Positions 56,860 through 64,000 of a DNA stretch of 64,000 nucleotides are shown here, piece by piece. The stretch is from Candidatus Paracaedibacteraceae bacterium (lineage in GTDB: Bacteria; Pseudomonadota; Alphaproteobacteria; Paracaedibacterales; Paracaedibacteraceae). Under the pieces are notes generated by a model. That model was not told where the DNA came from, searched no databases, and was given only the letters and a program-made list of their open reading frames with translations. Location of the stretch: NCBI GenBank assembly GCA_019636055.1, contig JAHBYH010000002.1, forward strand, positions 186,001 through 250,000, written 5' to 3'. Position 1 is the stretch's first letter. Every line of letters begins with the position of its first letter. A program made the position numbers and the translations under genes.

Positions 56860-58887
56860 TCAATATCCCAGAGTTTTGGCTTCAATGCGCTTTAATTCAT
56901 CACGCAAACGAGCCGCTTCTTCAAATTCAAGGTTTGATGCGGCTTCTCGCATTCGTTTTTCAAGGTCTTTCATATGATTTTCCAGACGTTTTCCTGTTAA
57001 CTCAACTGTTTCGTTATCAATCTCAACCGTTAGATGATCGGATTCATAAACACTTTGCAAAACATCTCGGATTGACTTTTTAATAGATTCCGGCGTGATG
57101 CCATGAGCAGTATTATAAGCCTGTTGACGTTCACGGCGGCGATTGGTTTCTGTTAAGGCTTCTTGCATGGATTTTGTAACCCGATCCGCATATAAAATCA
57201 CACGTCCATTCACGTTACGCGCAGCACGACCAATAGTCTGAATCAAAGATGTTTTTGATCTGAGGTATCCTTCCTTATCTGCATCAAGAATGGCAACAAG
57301 ACCGCATTCAGGAATATCAAGTCCTTCTCGAAGTAAGTTAATCCCAATCAAAACATCAAAAATACCAAGGCGCAAATCTCGGATGATTTCAATACGCTCT
57401 AAAACCTCAATGTCTGAGTGCATATACCGCACTTTGAGGCCTGCATCATTAAGATATTCTGTTAAGGCTTCGGCCATTTTTTTGGTGAGGGTCGTGATCA
57501 AAACACGCTGCCCTTCTTTGATCACCGATTGACATTCAGCAATTAAGTCATCAATTTGATGCTCACAGGGGCGAACCACACAAACAGGATCAATAAGTCC
57601 CGTTGGCCGAATAATTTGTTCGGCAAACACACCTTGAGTTTTATCTAACTCCCAAGGGCCCGGTGTGGCAGAAACAAACACAGTCTGTGGGCGAAGGTTT
57701 TCCCACTCTTCAAATTTCAAAGGCCTGTTGTCTGCACAGGATGGCAAGCGAAAACCATATTCACTCAAGGTCGTTTTGCGGGCTCGGTCTCCTTTGTACA
57801 TGCCATTGATCTGAGGAACGGTCACATGGCTTTCGTCGATAATTAACAAGGCATCTTTTGGTAAGTATTCAAATAGTGTTGGCGGTGGTTCGCCCGGTGC
57901 CCTGCCCGTCAAATAACGGGAATAATTTTCGATTCCCGGACAAGTCCCTGTTGCCGCCATCATTTCAATATCAAATTTGATCCGTTGTTCTAGACGCTGT
58001 GCTTCAAGCAGTTTATTCTGCGCATTAAATTCCTTAAGACGATTATCCAGTTCCACATGGATATGTTTAATCGCTTGTTGGATGGTTGGCCCCGGTGTCA
58101 CATAGTGGCTGTTGGCAAAAACTCGAATTTGCTCAAGGTTCGCGTATTTTTCGCCAGTCAATGCATCCATTTCTGTAATCGATTCTATCTCATTGCCAAA
58201 GAAACTGAGACGCCAAGCTCGATCTTCATAATGGGATGGAAATATTTCCAAAACATCACCACGAACGCGAAAGGTTCCACGTGTGAATGACAAATCATTG
58301 CGTTTATAGTGCAATTCAATCAACTGGCGCATAACGTCATTGCGTTCAATATATTGTCCGACTTTTAAGGGAATGATCATCCCGCTATAGCTTTCAACGC
58401 CGCCAATACCATAAATACAGGATACACTGGCAACGATAATTACATCACGACGCTCCAACAATGCCCGAGTTGCTGAATGGCGCATCCGATCGATTTGTTC
58501 ATTGATTGATGCTTCTTTTTCAATATACGTATCGGTGCGAGGGACATAGGCTTCGGGCTGATAATAATCATAATAAGAGACGAAATACTCAACTGCATTA
58601 TTTGGAAAGAATTCTTTCATCTCCGCATAAAGCTGTGCCGCCAACGTTTTATTCGGTGCTAAAATCAAAGCAGGTTTTTGGGTTTTGGCAATGACATGAG
58701 CCATGGTAAAAGTTTTACCAGACCCTGTGACGCCCAAAAGGATCTGATCTTTTTCACCGTTCAGAACCCCTTGGGTTAATTCAGCAATTGCTGTCGGCTG
58801 ATCGCCAGCGGGTTGATAGTCAGACACAACCTCAAGCGGTTTCGATTCTGTAAAATTTTTATCATATAGAAGAGGGAGTATTGTCAT
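56860..58887 (-). CDS. uvrB: Excinuclease ABC subunit B
   Basis: 675 residues. Helicase-like motifs: Walker [18 protein letters not shown] (about residue 45), the beta-hairpin [20 protein letters not shown] (about 95), DEx(H/D) motif [13 protein letters not shown] (about 340), and motif [10 protein letters not shown] (about 545). The C-terminal UVR coiled-coil motif [20 protein letters not shown] sits at the end and binds UvrC. The start is uncertain: ATG 58887 matches the family better, but an ATG at 58941 is also in frame and neither has a good ribosome site. Confidence 0.95.
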   Translation of the reverse strand: MTILPLLYDKNFTESKPLEVVSDYQPAGDQPTAIAELTQGVLNGEKDQILLGVTGSGKTFTMAHVIAKTQKPALILAPNKTLAAQLYAEMKEFFPNNAVEYFVSYYDYYQPEAYVPRTDTYIEKEASINEQIDRMRHSATRALLERRDVIIVASVSCIYGIGGVESYSGMIIPLKVGQYIERNDVMRQLIELHYKRNDLSFTRGTFRVRGDVLEIFPSHYEDRAWRLSFFGNEIESITEMDALTGEKYANLEQIRVFANSHYVTPGPTIQQAIKHIHVELDNRLKEFNAQNKLLEAQRLEQRIKFDIEMMAATGTCPGIENYSRYLTGRAPGEPPPTLFEYLPKDALLIIDESHVTVPQINGMYKGDRARKTTLSEYGFRLPSCADNRPLKFEEWENLRPQTVFVSATPGPWELDKTQGVFAEQIIRPTGLIDPVCVVRPCEHQIDDLIAECQSVIKEGQRVLITTLTKKMAEALTEYLNDAGLKVRYMHSDIEVLERIEIIRDLRLGIFDVLIGINLLREGLDIPECGLVAILDADKEGYLRSKTSLIQTIGRAARNVNGRVILYADRVTKSMQEALTETNRRRERQQAYNTAHGITPESIKKSIRDVLQSVYESDHLTVEIDNETVELTGKRLENHMKDLEKRMREAASNLEFEEAARLRDELKRIEAKTLGY

Positions 58888-59003
58888 AACTATAGGGGAA
58901 ATAAAACTTCTTTGTTCAGAGAATAGCAGATAATCCCCCATTATACTTCAAAAAATGATAGGATTGATTTGCTAATTCTATATAGTTTTTACCCTGTTAA
59001 GCC

Positions 59004-60422
59004 CTAGAATCTATAATTAAATTGGATTGAGACAGCATGAGTATGGTATTTGATTTTCCCTCGCAATTCACCTTTTAAGAATTGAGTCGGAATATTGTTA
59101 ATAGCACGTCTTACAGCATCATCATCCGCAATTATTTCCGGAAGTACAGGCGTAGAACCTTTGCTATAGTTCACGTTTCCTTTTTTGTTATATCGATATC
59201 CATACCCTAAAGTCCAATCTAAATCAGAGGTTGCGTGATAAGTTGCTCCAATAGAATATAGATCAGATCGAGTACTCGGGAAATAAACACTAGCATTGGA
59301 TTTTCTCGTTAAACCTTGACTATATCGATAACCTAAGCGGAAAGAAAATAATTCATTTAGCTTAATGGACGCCCCTAAACCGGCTGCAAACGCATTGTGC
59401 CAATCAAGATTAAAATTATCATTATAGTTTACATTGTCATCGACTGATATAATGCTAATCCCTTTTTTCTTGTTCCAATTTGTAAACGACATATCAGCAA
59501 AGAGTGTCCATGTATCATCAACAATAACAGAGGTATTGAGATTGAATTTTGATGGGAAATACACTGTACTTTGTGTCATGAACGTTGAGTATCCATGAGC
59601 AAGATAATCATTTGACGGGATTAAGTTTGTATATGCTTTTGCTTTTCCTGCCATTTGCGATTGATAGGAAAATCCAATATTCCATCGCGGTGACAATTTG
59701 GCAAGTAATCCTGCTGTCCAACCTACTGTCCAATTTTTTGCAGAACTATGAACGATTGTTGTTGGAAGAAAGAAGTCATCCGCTAAACCTGGATCGATAG
59801 TAAACCCATCAGAAACCATAAATCGTCTTGAATGGGATAACTCAAAATGCTGAAGTTGCAGACCTGCCCCCACACTGAACATATCAAAAGGTGAGTATGA
59901 TATTGAAGGGGTTATATTAACAGTTTTTAATTTTGTCCTGATAATATGACCGGTTAGGACTGAGTCTTGACCAAAAGATGTTCGCCCCCCAAAAGGAGAA
60001 TGAATAATAATACCAACCTTTAGATCTTTGTGAGCATTAGAAATAATACCAATTGTCGGAATGAACTGGTTTTTCCGGCTTTTTGCTGAGCCCGTAAACT
60101 CATTACCATAGAAAATGATCCCTTCATCATCCGCACCACTGCCGTCATCATCTTCCGCTTCAAGTCTTGGAATTGATGCCGTACCGGTAAATTTTTTTCG
60201 ATATAATAATAATGAAAAATTTCCTGCAATTTGGTGCTGCGTTGCAAGTCCCATGGATGCAGGATTAGCATAAATAGACAAAGCATCACTCTCCACGCCA
60301 TGACATGGATTCGCCAGATTAGAACTCCAAATTTCTTGGGGAGCAATAGTGAATCCAGCATGAGCTGAGGATAATAGAGGGAACAACAGTAAAGCAACTG
60401 AACGACGAAAACTTCTTTCCAT
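59004..60422 (-). CDS. FadL/OMPP1/TodX-family outer-membrane transporter
   Basis: 472 residues from ATG 60422 (a GTG at 60446 would add eight). The signal peptide MERSFRRSVALLLFPLLSSAHA is followed by GFTIAPQEIWSSNLANPCHG and SIYANPASMG, the hatch-type N-terminus of FadL barrels (NPA-type motif). The barrel runs on with alternating strands and ends in SIQFNYRF with terminal Phe. FadL proteins let hydrophobic molecules such as fatty acids cross the outer membrane sideways into the bilayer. Likely used to take up host lipids; no fad genes are nearby. Confidence 0.88.
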   Translation of the reverse strand: MERSFRRSVALLLFPLLSSAHAGFTIAPQEIWSSNLANPCHGVESDALSIYANPASMGLATQHQIAGNFSLLLYRKKFTGTASIPRLEAEDDDGSGADDEGIIFYGNEFTGSAKSRKNQFIPTIGIISNAHKDLKVGIIIHSPFGGRTSFGQDSVLTGHIIRTKLKTVNITPSISYSPFDMFSVGAGLQLQHFELSHSRRFMVSDGFTIDPGLADDFFLPTTIVHSSAKNWTVGWTAGLLAKLSPRWNIGFSYQSQMAGKAKAYTNLIPSNDYLAHGYSTFMTQSTVYFPSKFNLNTSVIVDDTWTLFADMSFTNWNKKKGISIISVDDNVNYNDNFNLDWHNAFAAGLGASIKLNELFSFRLGYRYSQGLTRKSNASVYFPSTRSDLYSIGATYHATSDLDWTLGYGYRYNKKGNVNYSKGSTPVLPEIIADDDAVRRAINNIPTQFLKGELRGKIKYHTHAVSIQFNYRF

Positions 60423-60604
60423 AACCAAACGCCCAACGTTTATCACAACTGTAATTATAATTTTAATCTAATTAACATGATTCTCGTCAATTACAAATTG
60501 AAGTTATTAACAACGGTCAGTAATTTTATCCCCCCTTGTTTTGCCAACCTGAAACTTAACCAGCAATGAAAAAGTTGACCGTTGGCTATCGCAAAAATTC
60601 CCCG

Positions 60605-61345
60605 TTAAAATTCTTTCACAACACGCGCTAGTGTCAAAACAAAAACGCGATCAGCCCCTGATTTCTTAAGGGTTTTCGTACAAGCATCTATCGTTGCACC
60701 TGTTGTCCAAACATCGTCGATCAACACAACCGTTTTTCCTTTGATGATATCAGGATTGATCACCTCAAAAGCTTGTTTAACATTCTTCTTACGTTCTTTA
60801 ATTGTTTTATGCCCCTGAGATTGAGTTGCTTTTTTTCGTATAAGGCAATTTGTTAGTACGGGCCTATCAACCAAGGATGACACAGCTCGCGCTAAGAGCG
60901 TTGCCTGATTATACTGTCGCTTGAATAATCGCCAACGATGAAGCGGGACTGGCATAATATAATCAGCAGCCTGAAAAAACTCTTGTCCGACTGATTTTAA
61001 GAAGGGTGCTAAACATCGGGATAAATGTGTCGCATCGGAATGCTTGAATCGAAGCACCAGATCTCGACTTAATCCTGAATAAGTAAAAACAGATCGACCT
61101 GAGTCAAAAACAGGAGGATTTGCTAAACATGGGACACACATTAGTTGATCTGCAGCAAAAGCAAGAGGTGTTCCACAACAGTTACAAAGGGGTTTCTGGA
61201 TAAAGGTAATAGCATTCCAGCAATCAGCACATAAAAGATGGGGCGTAACAGATTCTTGGCGGCAACTTGGGCAAACAGACGGAAGGATTATGTTGACAAT
61301 AAAATTATAAACCTTTTGAATTTGCTCTTTTATTGAATTTATCAA
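60605..61345 (-). CDS. comF: ComF-family phosphoribosyltransferase-like protein
   Basis: 246 residues. An N-terminal double zinc-knuckle (SVCPSCRQESVTPHLLCADC and CNCCGTPLA ... CVPCLANPP) precedes a PRT fold with VVLIDDVWTTGATIDACTKT, the PRPP-binding loop (near residue 215). ComF acts in DNA uptake in competent bacteria and is kept widely for unclear reasons. In many alphaproteobacteria it lies beside a glutaredoxin gene, as here (divergent, 45-base gap). Confidence 0.9.
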   Translation of the reverse strand: MINSIKEQIQKVYNFIVNIILPSVCPSCRQESVTPHLLCADCWNAITFIQKPLCNCCGTPLAFAADQLMCVPCLANPPVFDSGRSVFTYSGLSRDLVLRFKHSDATHLSRCLAPFLKSVGQEFFQAADYIMPVPLHRWRLFKRQYNQATLLARAVSSLVDRPVLTNCLIRKKATQSQGHKTIKERKKNVKQAFEVINPDIIKGKTVVLIDDVWTTGATIDACTKTLKKSGADRVFVLTLARVVKEF

Positions 61346-61390
61346 AGGATTAATCTAGAGTTATAGGGTTAATATAAAGAGTATCTGTCT

Positions 61391-61768
61391 ATGAAAAAGT
61401 TTATTCTAGGGGCTTTTGCCTTGTCAATGATATCCGCCTGTGACGCACGTCGCAATCAACCGTTACCACAGGATACAGTTGTTAACTCAGATAAAAAAGA
61501 AGCCGAAGTTGTCATCTATACATCGGATCTATGTAGCTGGTGTACAAGCGCAAAAGATATTCTGAACGAACAGAAAATTGCTTACCGCGAAATTAATGTT
61601 CGTGGTAATAAAAAACTAATTGACGAAATGGAAGCCAAAACCGGAAAAAGAACTGTGCCCCAAATCGTCATTAATGGTGAACATATTGGAAGTTACCTGT
61701 CCCTGGCATCTGAAAGCATGTCCGGTGATCTAGACAAGCGTCTGGGACGGGACAAAAAGGAAGCTTAA
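61391..61768 (+). CDS. Glutaredoxin with lipoprotein signal peptide
   Basis: 125 residues. The N-terminus MKKFILGAFALSMISACDAR is a lipoprotein signal with lipobox ISAC (Cys17); Asp at +2 would keep it on the inner membrane by the enterobacterial rule. A short linker leads to a glutaredoxin fold: VVIYTSDLCSWCTSAKDIL with the redox pair Cys48-Cys51 (CSWC instead of the common CPYC) and the cis-Pro motif RTVPQIVINGEHIG (about 92). Glutaredoxins normally work in the cytosol with glutathione, so this export is unusual. Its stop overlaps the next start (TAATG). Confidence 0.85.
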   Translation: MKKFILGAFALSMISACDARRNQPLPQDTVVNSDKKEAEVVIYTSDLCSWCTSAKDILNEQKIAYREINVRGNKKLIDEMEAKTGKRTVPQIVINGEHIGSYLSLASESMSGDLDKRLGRDKKEA

Positions 61769-62757
61769 TGTTATTTAAACTGTTTCGACTGGGGACAATT
61801 ATCATTGTCTCCCTTATTTTTATTTTTAAATTTTTTAATCACGATCAACCCCAAGATTTACCTGTTGTCGCTATTACACAAATCATTAGTCATAAAACAT
61901 TAGACACTGTTCGCGATGGCTTAATTAAGGGTCTTGAAAAACAAGGGCTTGTTGATGGGAAAACAGTAAAAATTATTTATGATAATGCTCATGGAAATAC
62001 CAGTGTTGCTGCCCAAATAACAAAGAAATTTATAGCACTCCCCCCGAAAGTGATCGTTGCCTTATCGACAACCAGTGCCCAATTATTGATGAAACCTGCC
62101 CAAGATGCCGGTATCCCTTTAGTTTTTTCTGCTGTCACAGACCCCATAACGGCAGGATTAGTATCGGCTTATGATAAAACAACGCACGGCGTGACAGGAA
62201 TTAGTGATTATATGCCATCAGAACCACAATTAGAAATGATTGCAGCGTTTATCCCGGCAATCAAGAAGCTTGGTGTTTTATATAACCCGGGCGAGACCAA
62301 TTCTGTTGCTTTTCTGAATCAAATGGAACAAGAAGCCAAACAACGCGGTATTATTTTTGTGCGTGGTGCTGTGAATACAACAGCCGAAGCCGCAACAGTT
62401 GCCAAAAGTTTAATCGGTAAAATCGATGCTTTGTTTTTCCCAAACGACAATACAACCATGGCAGCTGCAGCAGCCGTGGCACAGGTTGCAAAAAATAACG
62501 ACATCCCTTTATTTGCTAATGATTCAGAATCAGTCAAAGATGGCGCTCTTGCTGCTGTGGCTTATGATCGAATAGCCATGGGAGAGAAAACAGCCGAGAT
62601 TGTTGGAGGAATTTTGTCCGGAAAATCAACAGGGGCTTATCCTGTTAGTCATGATGTTCCGTCAGAAATTGTCGTCAATCAGCAGACATTAGAAAAATTA
62701 CACCTGACTATTCCCCCAGTATTGTCACAAAAGATCAGAGCCATCAGTGGATCCTAA
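61768..62757 (+). CDS. ABC-type substrate-binding protein (TrpX/DUF534-like), orphan
   Basis: 329 residues. An N-terminal hydrophobic segment (about residues 8-22) acts as signal anchor. The periplasmic part has VVAITQIISHKTLDTVRDGL, VIVALSTTSAQLL, PLVFSAVTDPITAGLV and the later LFFPNDNTTMAAAAAVAQV, the pattern of the ABC_sub_bind family whose characterised members bind tryptophan or tyrosine. No permease or ATPase gene is beside it, so partners must lie elsewhere or be lost. Coupled to the glutaredoxin gene by one-base overlap; overlaps mutY by 11 bases. Confidence 0.88.
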   Translation: MLFKLFRLGTIIIVSLIFIFKFFNHDQPQDLPVVAITQIISHKTLDTVRDGLIKGLEKQGLVDGKTVKIIYDNAHGNTSVAAQITKKFIALPPKVIVALSTTSAQLLMKPAQDAGIPLVFSAVTDPITAGLVSAYDKTTHGVTGISDYMPSEPQLEMIAAFIPAIKKLGVLYNPGETNSVAFLNQMEQEAKQRGIIFVRGAVNTTAEAATVAKSLIGKIDALFFPNDNTTMAAAAAVAQVAKNNDIPLFANDSESVKDGALAAVAYDRIAMGEKTAEIVGGILSGKSTGAYPVSHDVPSEIVVNQQTLEKLHLTIPPVLSQKIRAISGS

Positions 62758-63781
62758 AGCTTTTGACTCAATTCATCGCAAACTTTTGTGTTGGTATGAC
62801 CAATATCAACGCATCCTTCCTTGGCGTGCAGCATCTGGTGAGAGACCAAACCCATACCATGTATGGTTAAGCGAAGTGATGTTACAGCAAACAACCGTTG
62901 CAACCGTAAAAGATTATTTTATCCGCTTTACACAACGTTGGCCAACTCTACAAGATCTATCACAGTCTTCATTGGATGATATCTATCATCAATGGCAAGG
63001 ATTAGGCTATTATTCCCGCGCAAGAAACTTGCATGCCTGTGCCTTGGCTCTCTCAGAATTAAATGAGATTCCTAGGAATCCTGATGAATTAATCAAACTA
63101 CCGGGTATTGGTGCTTATACGTCTGCGTCTATTGCATCTATCGCTTATGACTTTCCAATCATTCCCGTTGATGGGAATATCACACGTGTTATATCAAGAC
63201 TTTTGGCCCTAAAAACACCCTTACCAAAGTTAAAAGATTTAATTTTTGATATTGTATCGCCTTACCAGCCCAATCGATCCGGAGATTTTGCTCAAAGTTT
63301 GATGGACTTAGGAGCAACAATTTGCACACCAAAAACGCCAAAATGCGACTCCTGTCCTATTGCGAAAGATTGTTTAGCCTATGCCCAAAATAAACAAAAC
63401 CAAATCCCTGTCAAAGCCATCAAATCAAAAAAACCAACTCGCTATACTTATGCCTATTGGGATGAAAATCTGTCGAATGAAATTGCTTTGATCAAACGAC
63501 CAGATCGGGGATTACTTGCTAATTTAATGAGTCTGCCAACCAGTGAATGGGTTGATTACGAAGAAGAACTCCCCCCGTTAACCCCCGGACAAATATTATT
63601 GGATGGGTATGTTAAACACGTTTTCACCCACTTCACATTAATCTTGCGGTGTGTCAAACAAGTCTCTCATTCAGAATATACTGGAACACGGTATCCTAGA
63701 GATTCTCTTAACAATCTGGCGTTACCAACGTTAATAACGAAAACATTAACCTATTACAAAATCATAGAACTAAATAGATAA
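62747..63781 (+). CDS. mutY: A/G-specific adenine glycosylase MutY (GTG start)
   Basis: 344 residues. ILPWRAASGERPNPYHVWLS EVMLQQTTV region carries the catalytic Glu (near residue 44); the HhH motif LPGIGAYTSASIAS (about 115) and the catalytic Asp in VDGNITRV (about 143) follow. Four cysteines (CTPKTPKCDSCPIAKDC, about 197-213) bind a [4Fe-4S] cluster supplied by the ISC system. The C-terminal NUDIX-like domain (from about 235) recognises 8-oxoG. Removes A opposite 8-oxoG. Start is GTG 62747, inside the previous gene. Confidence 0.93.
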   Translation: MDPKAFDSIHRKLLCWYDQYQRILPWRAASGERPNPYHVWLSEVMLQQTTVATVKDYFIRFTQRWPTLQDLSQSSLDDIYHQWQGLGYYSRARNLHACALALSELNEIPRNPDELIKLPGIGAYTSASIASIAYDFPIIPVDGNITRVISRLLALKTPLPKLKDLIFDIVSPYQPNRSGDFAQSLMDLGATICTPKTPKCDSCPIAKDCLAYAQNKQNQIPVKAIKSKKPTRYTYAYWDENLSNEIALIKRPDRGLLANLMSLPTSEWVDYEEELPPLTPGQILLDGYVKHVFTHFTLILRCVKQVSHSEYTGTRYPRDSLNNLALPTLITKTLTYYKIIELNR

Positions 63782-64000
63782 ATCAGTAATTCCAAACGTT
63801 GCAAGATAGGTCAATAGCTGATCTTGATCTAAGGGTTTAGAAAATAAATAACCCTGTCCATAGTGAGTACCAATAAATTTCAACATTTCGTGCTGATCTT
63901 TCGTCTCAATTCCCTCAACAAGTGTTTCAATCTTAAGGAAATGGGCTAGGTTTAAAATTGCTTCTAATATTTTTACTTTGCGTTCCGTTAAATTCTGGAT
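63770..64000 (-). CDS. EAL-domain protein (c-di-GMP phosphodiesterase), C-terminal end only
   Basis: The minus strand is open from the window edge to a TAG at 63770-63772, coding for at least 76 residues. LKIETLVEGIETKDQHEMLK followed by GQGYLFSKPL is the C-terminal part of the EAL domain (the usual A-E-G-V/I-E-T and Q-G-Y-x-F-S-x-P motifs). The true start lies beyond the window. The stop overlaps mutY by 12 bases, tail to tail. Whether the catalytic EAL motif and other sensor domains exist cannot be seen. Confidence 0.85.
   Translation of the reverse strand: MQNLTERKVKILEAILNLAHFLKIETLVEGIETKDQHEMLKFIGTHYGQGYLFSKPLDQDQLLTYLATFGITDLSI

Overview
The window looks like a piece of the chromosome of an AT-rich, host-associated (probably obligate intracellular) alphaproteobacterium. 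Alphaproteobacterial gene orders recur: bamD-recN-ligA, ftsK-lolA, hisS-prfA, infA followed by a short RNase E/G, dapD-dapE, and an alpha/beta hydrolase next to an iscR-led ISC operon. An intracellular life is suggested by an ATP/ADP translocase of the Tlc type, a plastid-like dicarboxylate (DASS) carrier, a 180-kDa-class NAD-glutamate dehydrogenase, many MFS importers, and several lineage-specific secreted proteins and lipoproteins. Together these point towards Holosporales or Paracaedibacter-like amoeba symbionts. That placement is inference; no rRNA gene is present.

Layout. 1-3.4 kb: a ProP-like MFS importer and tlc, both on the minus strand, tlc with a well-formed promoter and a long leader. 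3.4-9 kb: tRNA-Lys, fumC, a zinc-ribbon membrane protein, infC (with an AUA start), the DASS carrier, and infA with a degenerate RNase E/G. 9-14.7 kb: secreted or unknown proteins, a LysR regulator, two tRNAs, a strongly signalled porin and a DUF2948 protein. 14.8-19.5 kb: bamD-recN-ligA. 19.6-24.9 kb: two tandem MFS paralogues, a secreted GH5 glycosidase, a lipoprotein, and an orphan shortened atpC with a tiny coupled upstream ORF. 25-33.3 kb: mntH with an operator-like palindrome at its promoter, comM, tRNAs and the giant gdh. 33.3-39.5 kb: a minus-strand run ftsK-lolA-TSUP-hisS-prfA. 39.5-43.7 kb: lineage-specific lipoproteins and secreted proteins, tRNA-Thr and a hydrolase. 43.8-51 kb: a complete ISC iron-sulfur operon (iscR, two cysteine desulfurases, iscU, iscA, hscB, hscA, fdx) followed directly by an Rsm22 homologue that carries four candidate Fe-S cysteines. 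51-52.3 kb: an MFS importer behind a TPP riboswitch. 52.4-58.9 kb: an exported helical protein, dapE-dapD, a Fic protein preceded by four evenly phased palindromes, and uvrB. 59-64 kb: a FadL-type porin, comF, a lipoprotein glutaredoxin, an orphan ABC substrate-binding protein, mutY, and the C-terminal end of an EAL-domain protein cut by the window edge.

How it fits together. The cell appears to import ATP, dicarboxylates, manganese or iron, probably thiamine (or a precursor) and other host metabolites. It burns glutamate and C4 acids through Gdh and fumarase, and it keeps its own DAP synthesis, Fe-S assembly, outer-membrane biogenesis (BamD, LolA) and DNA repair (RecN, UvrB, MutY, LigA). The most unusual signals are the four-operator array upstream of fic, the TPP riboswitch on an MFS gene, the ISC-rsm22 linkage, the AUA start of infC, and the tiny upstream ORF that overlaps the atpC start.
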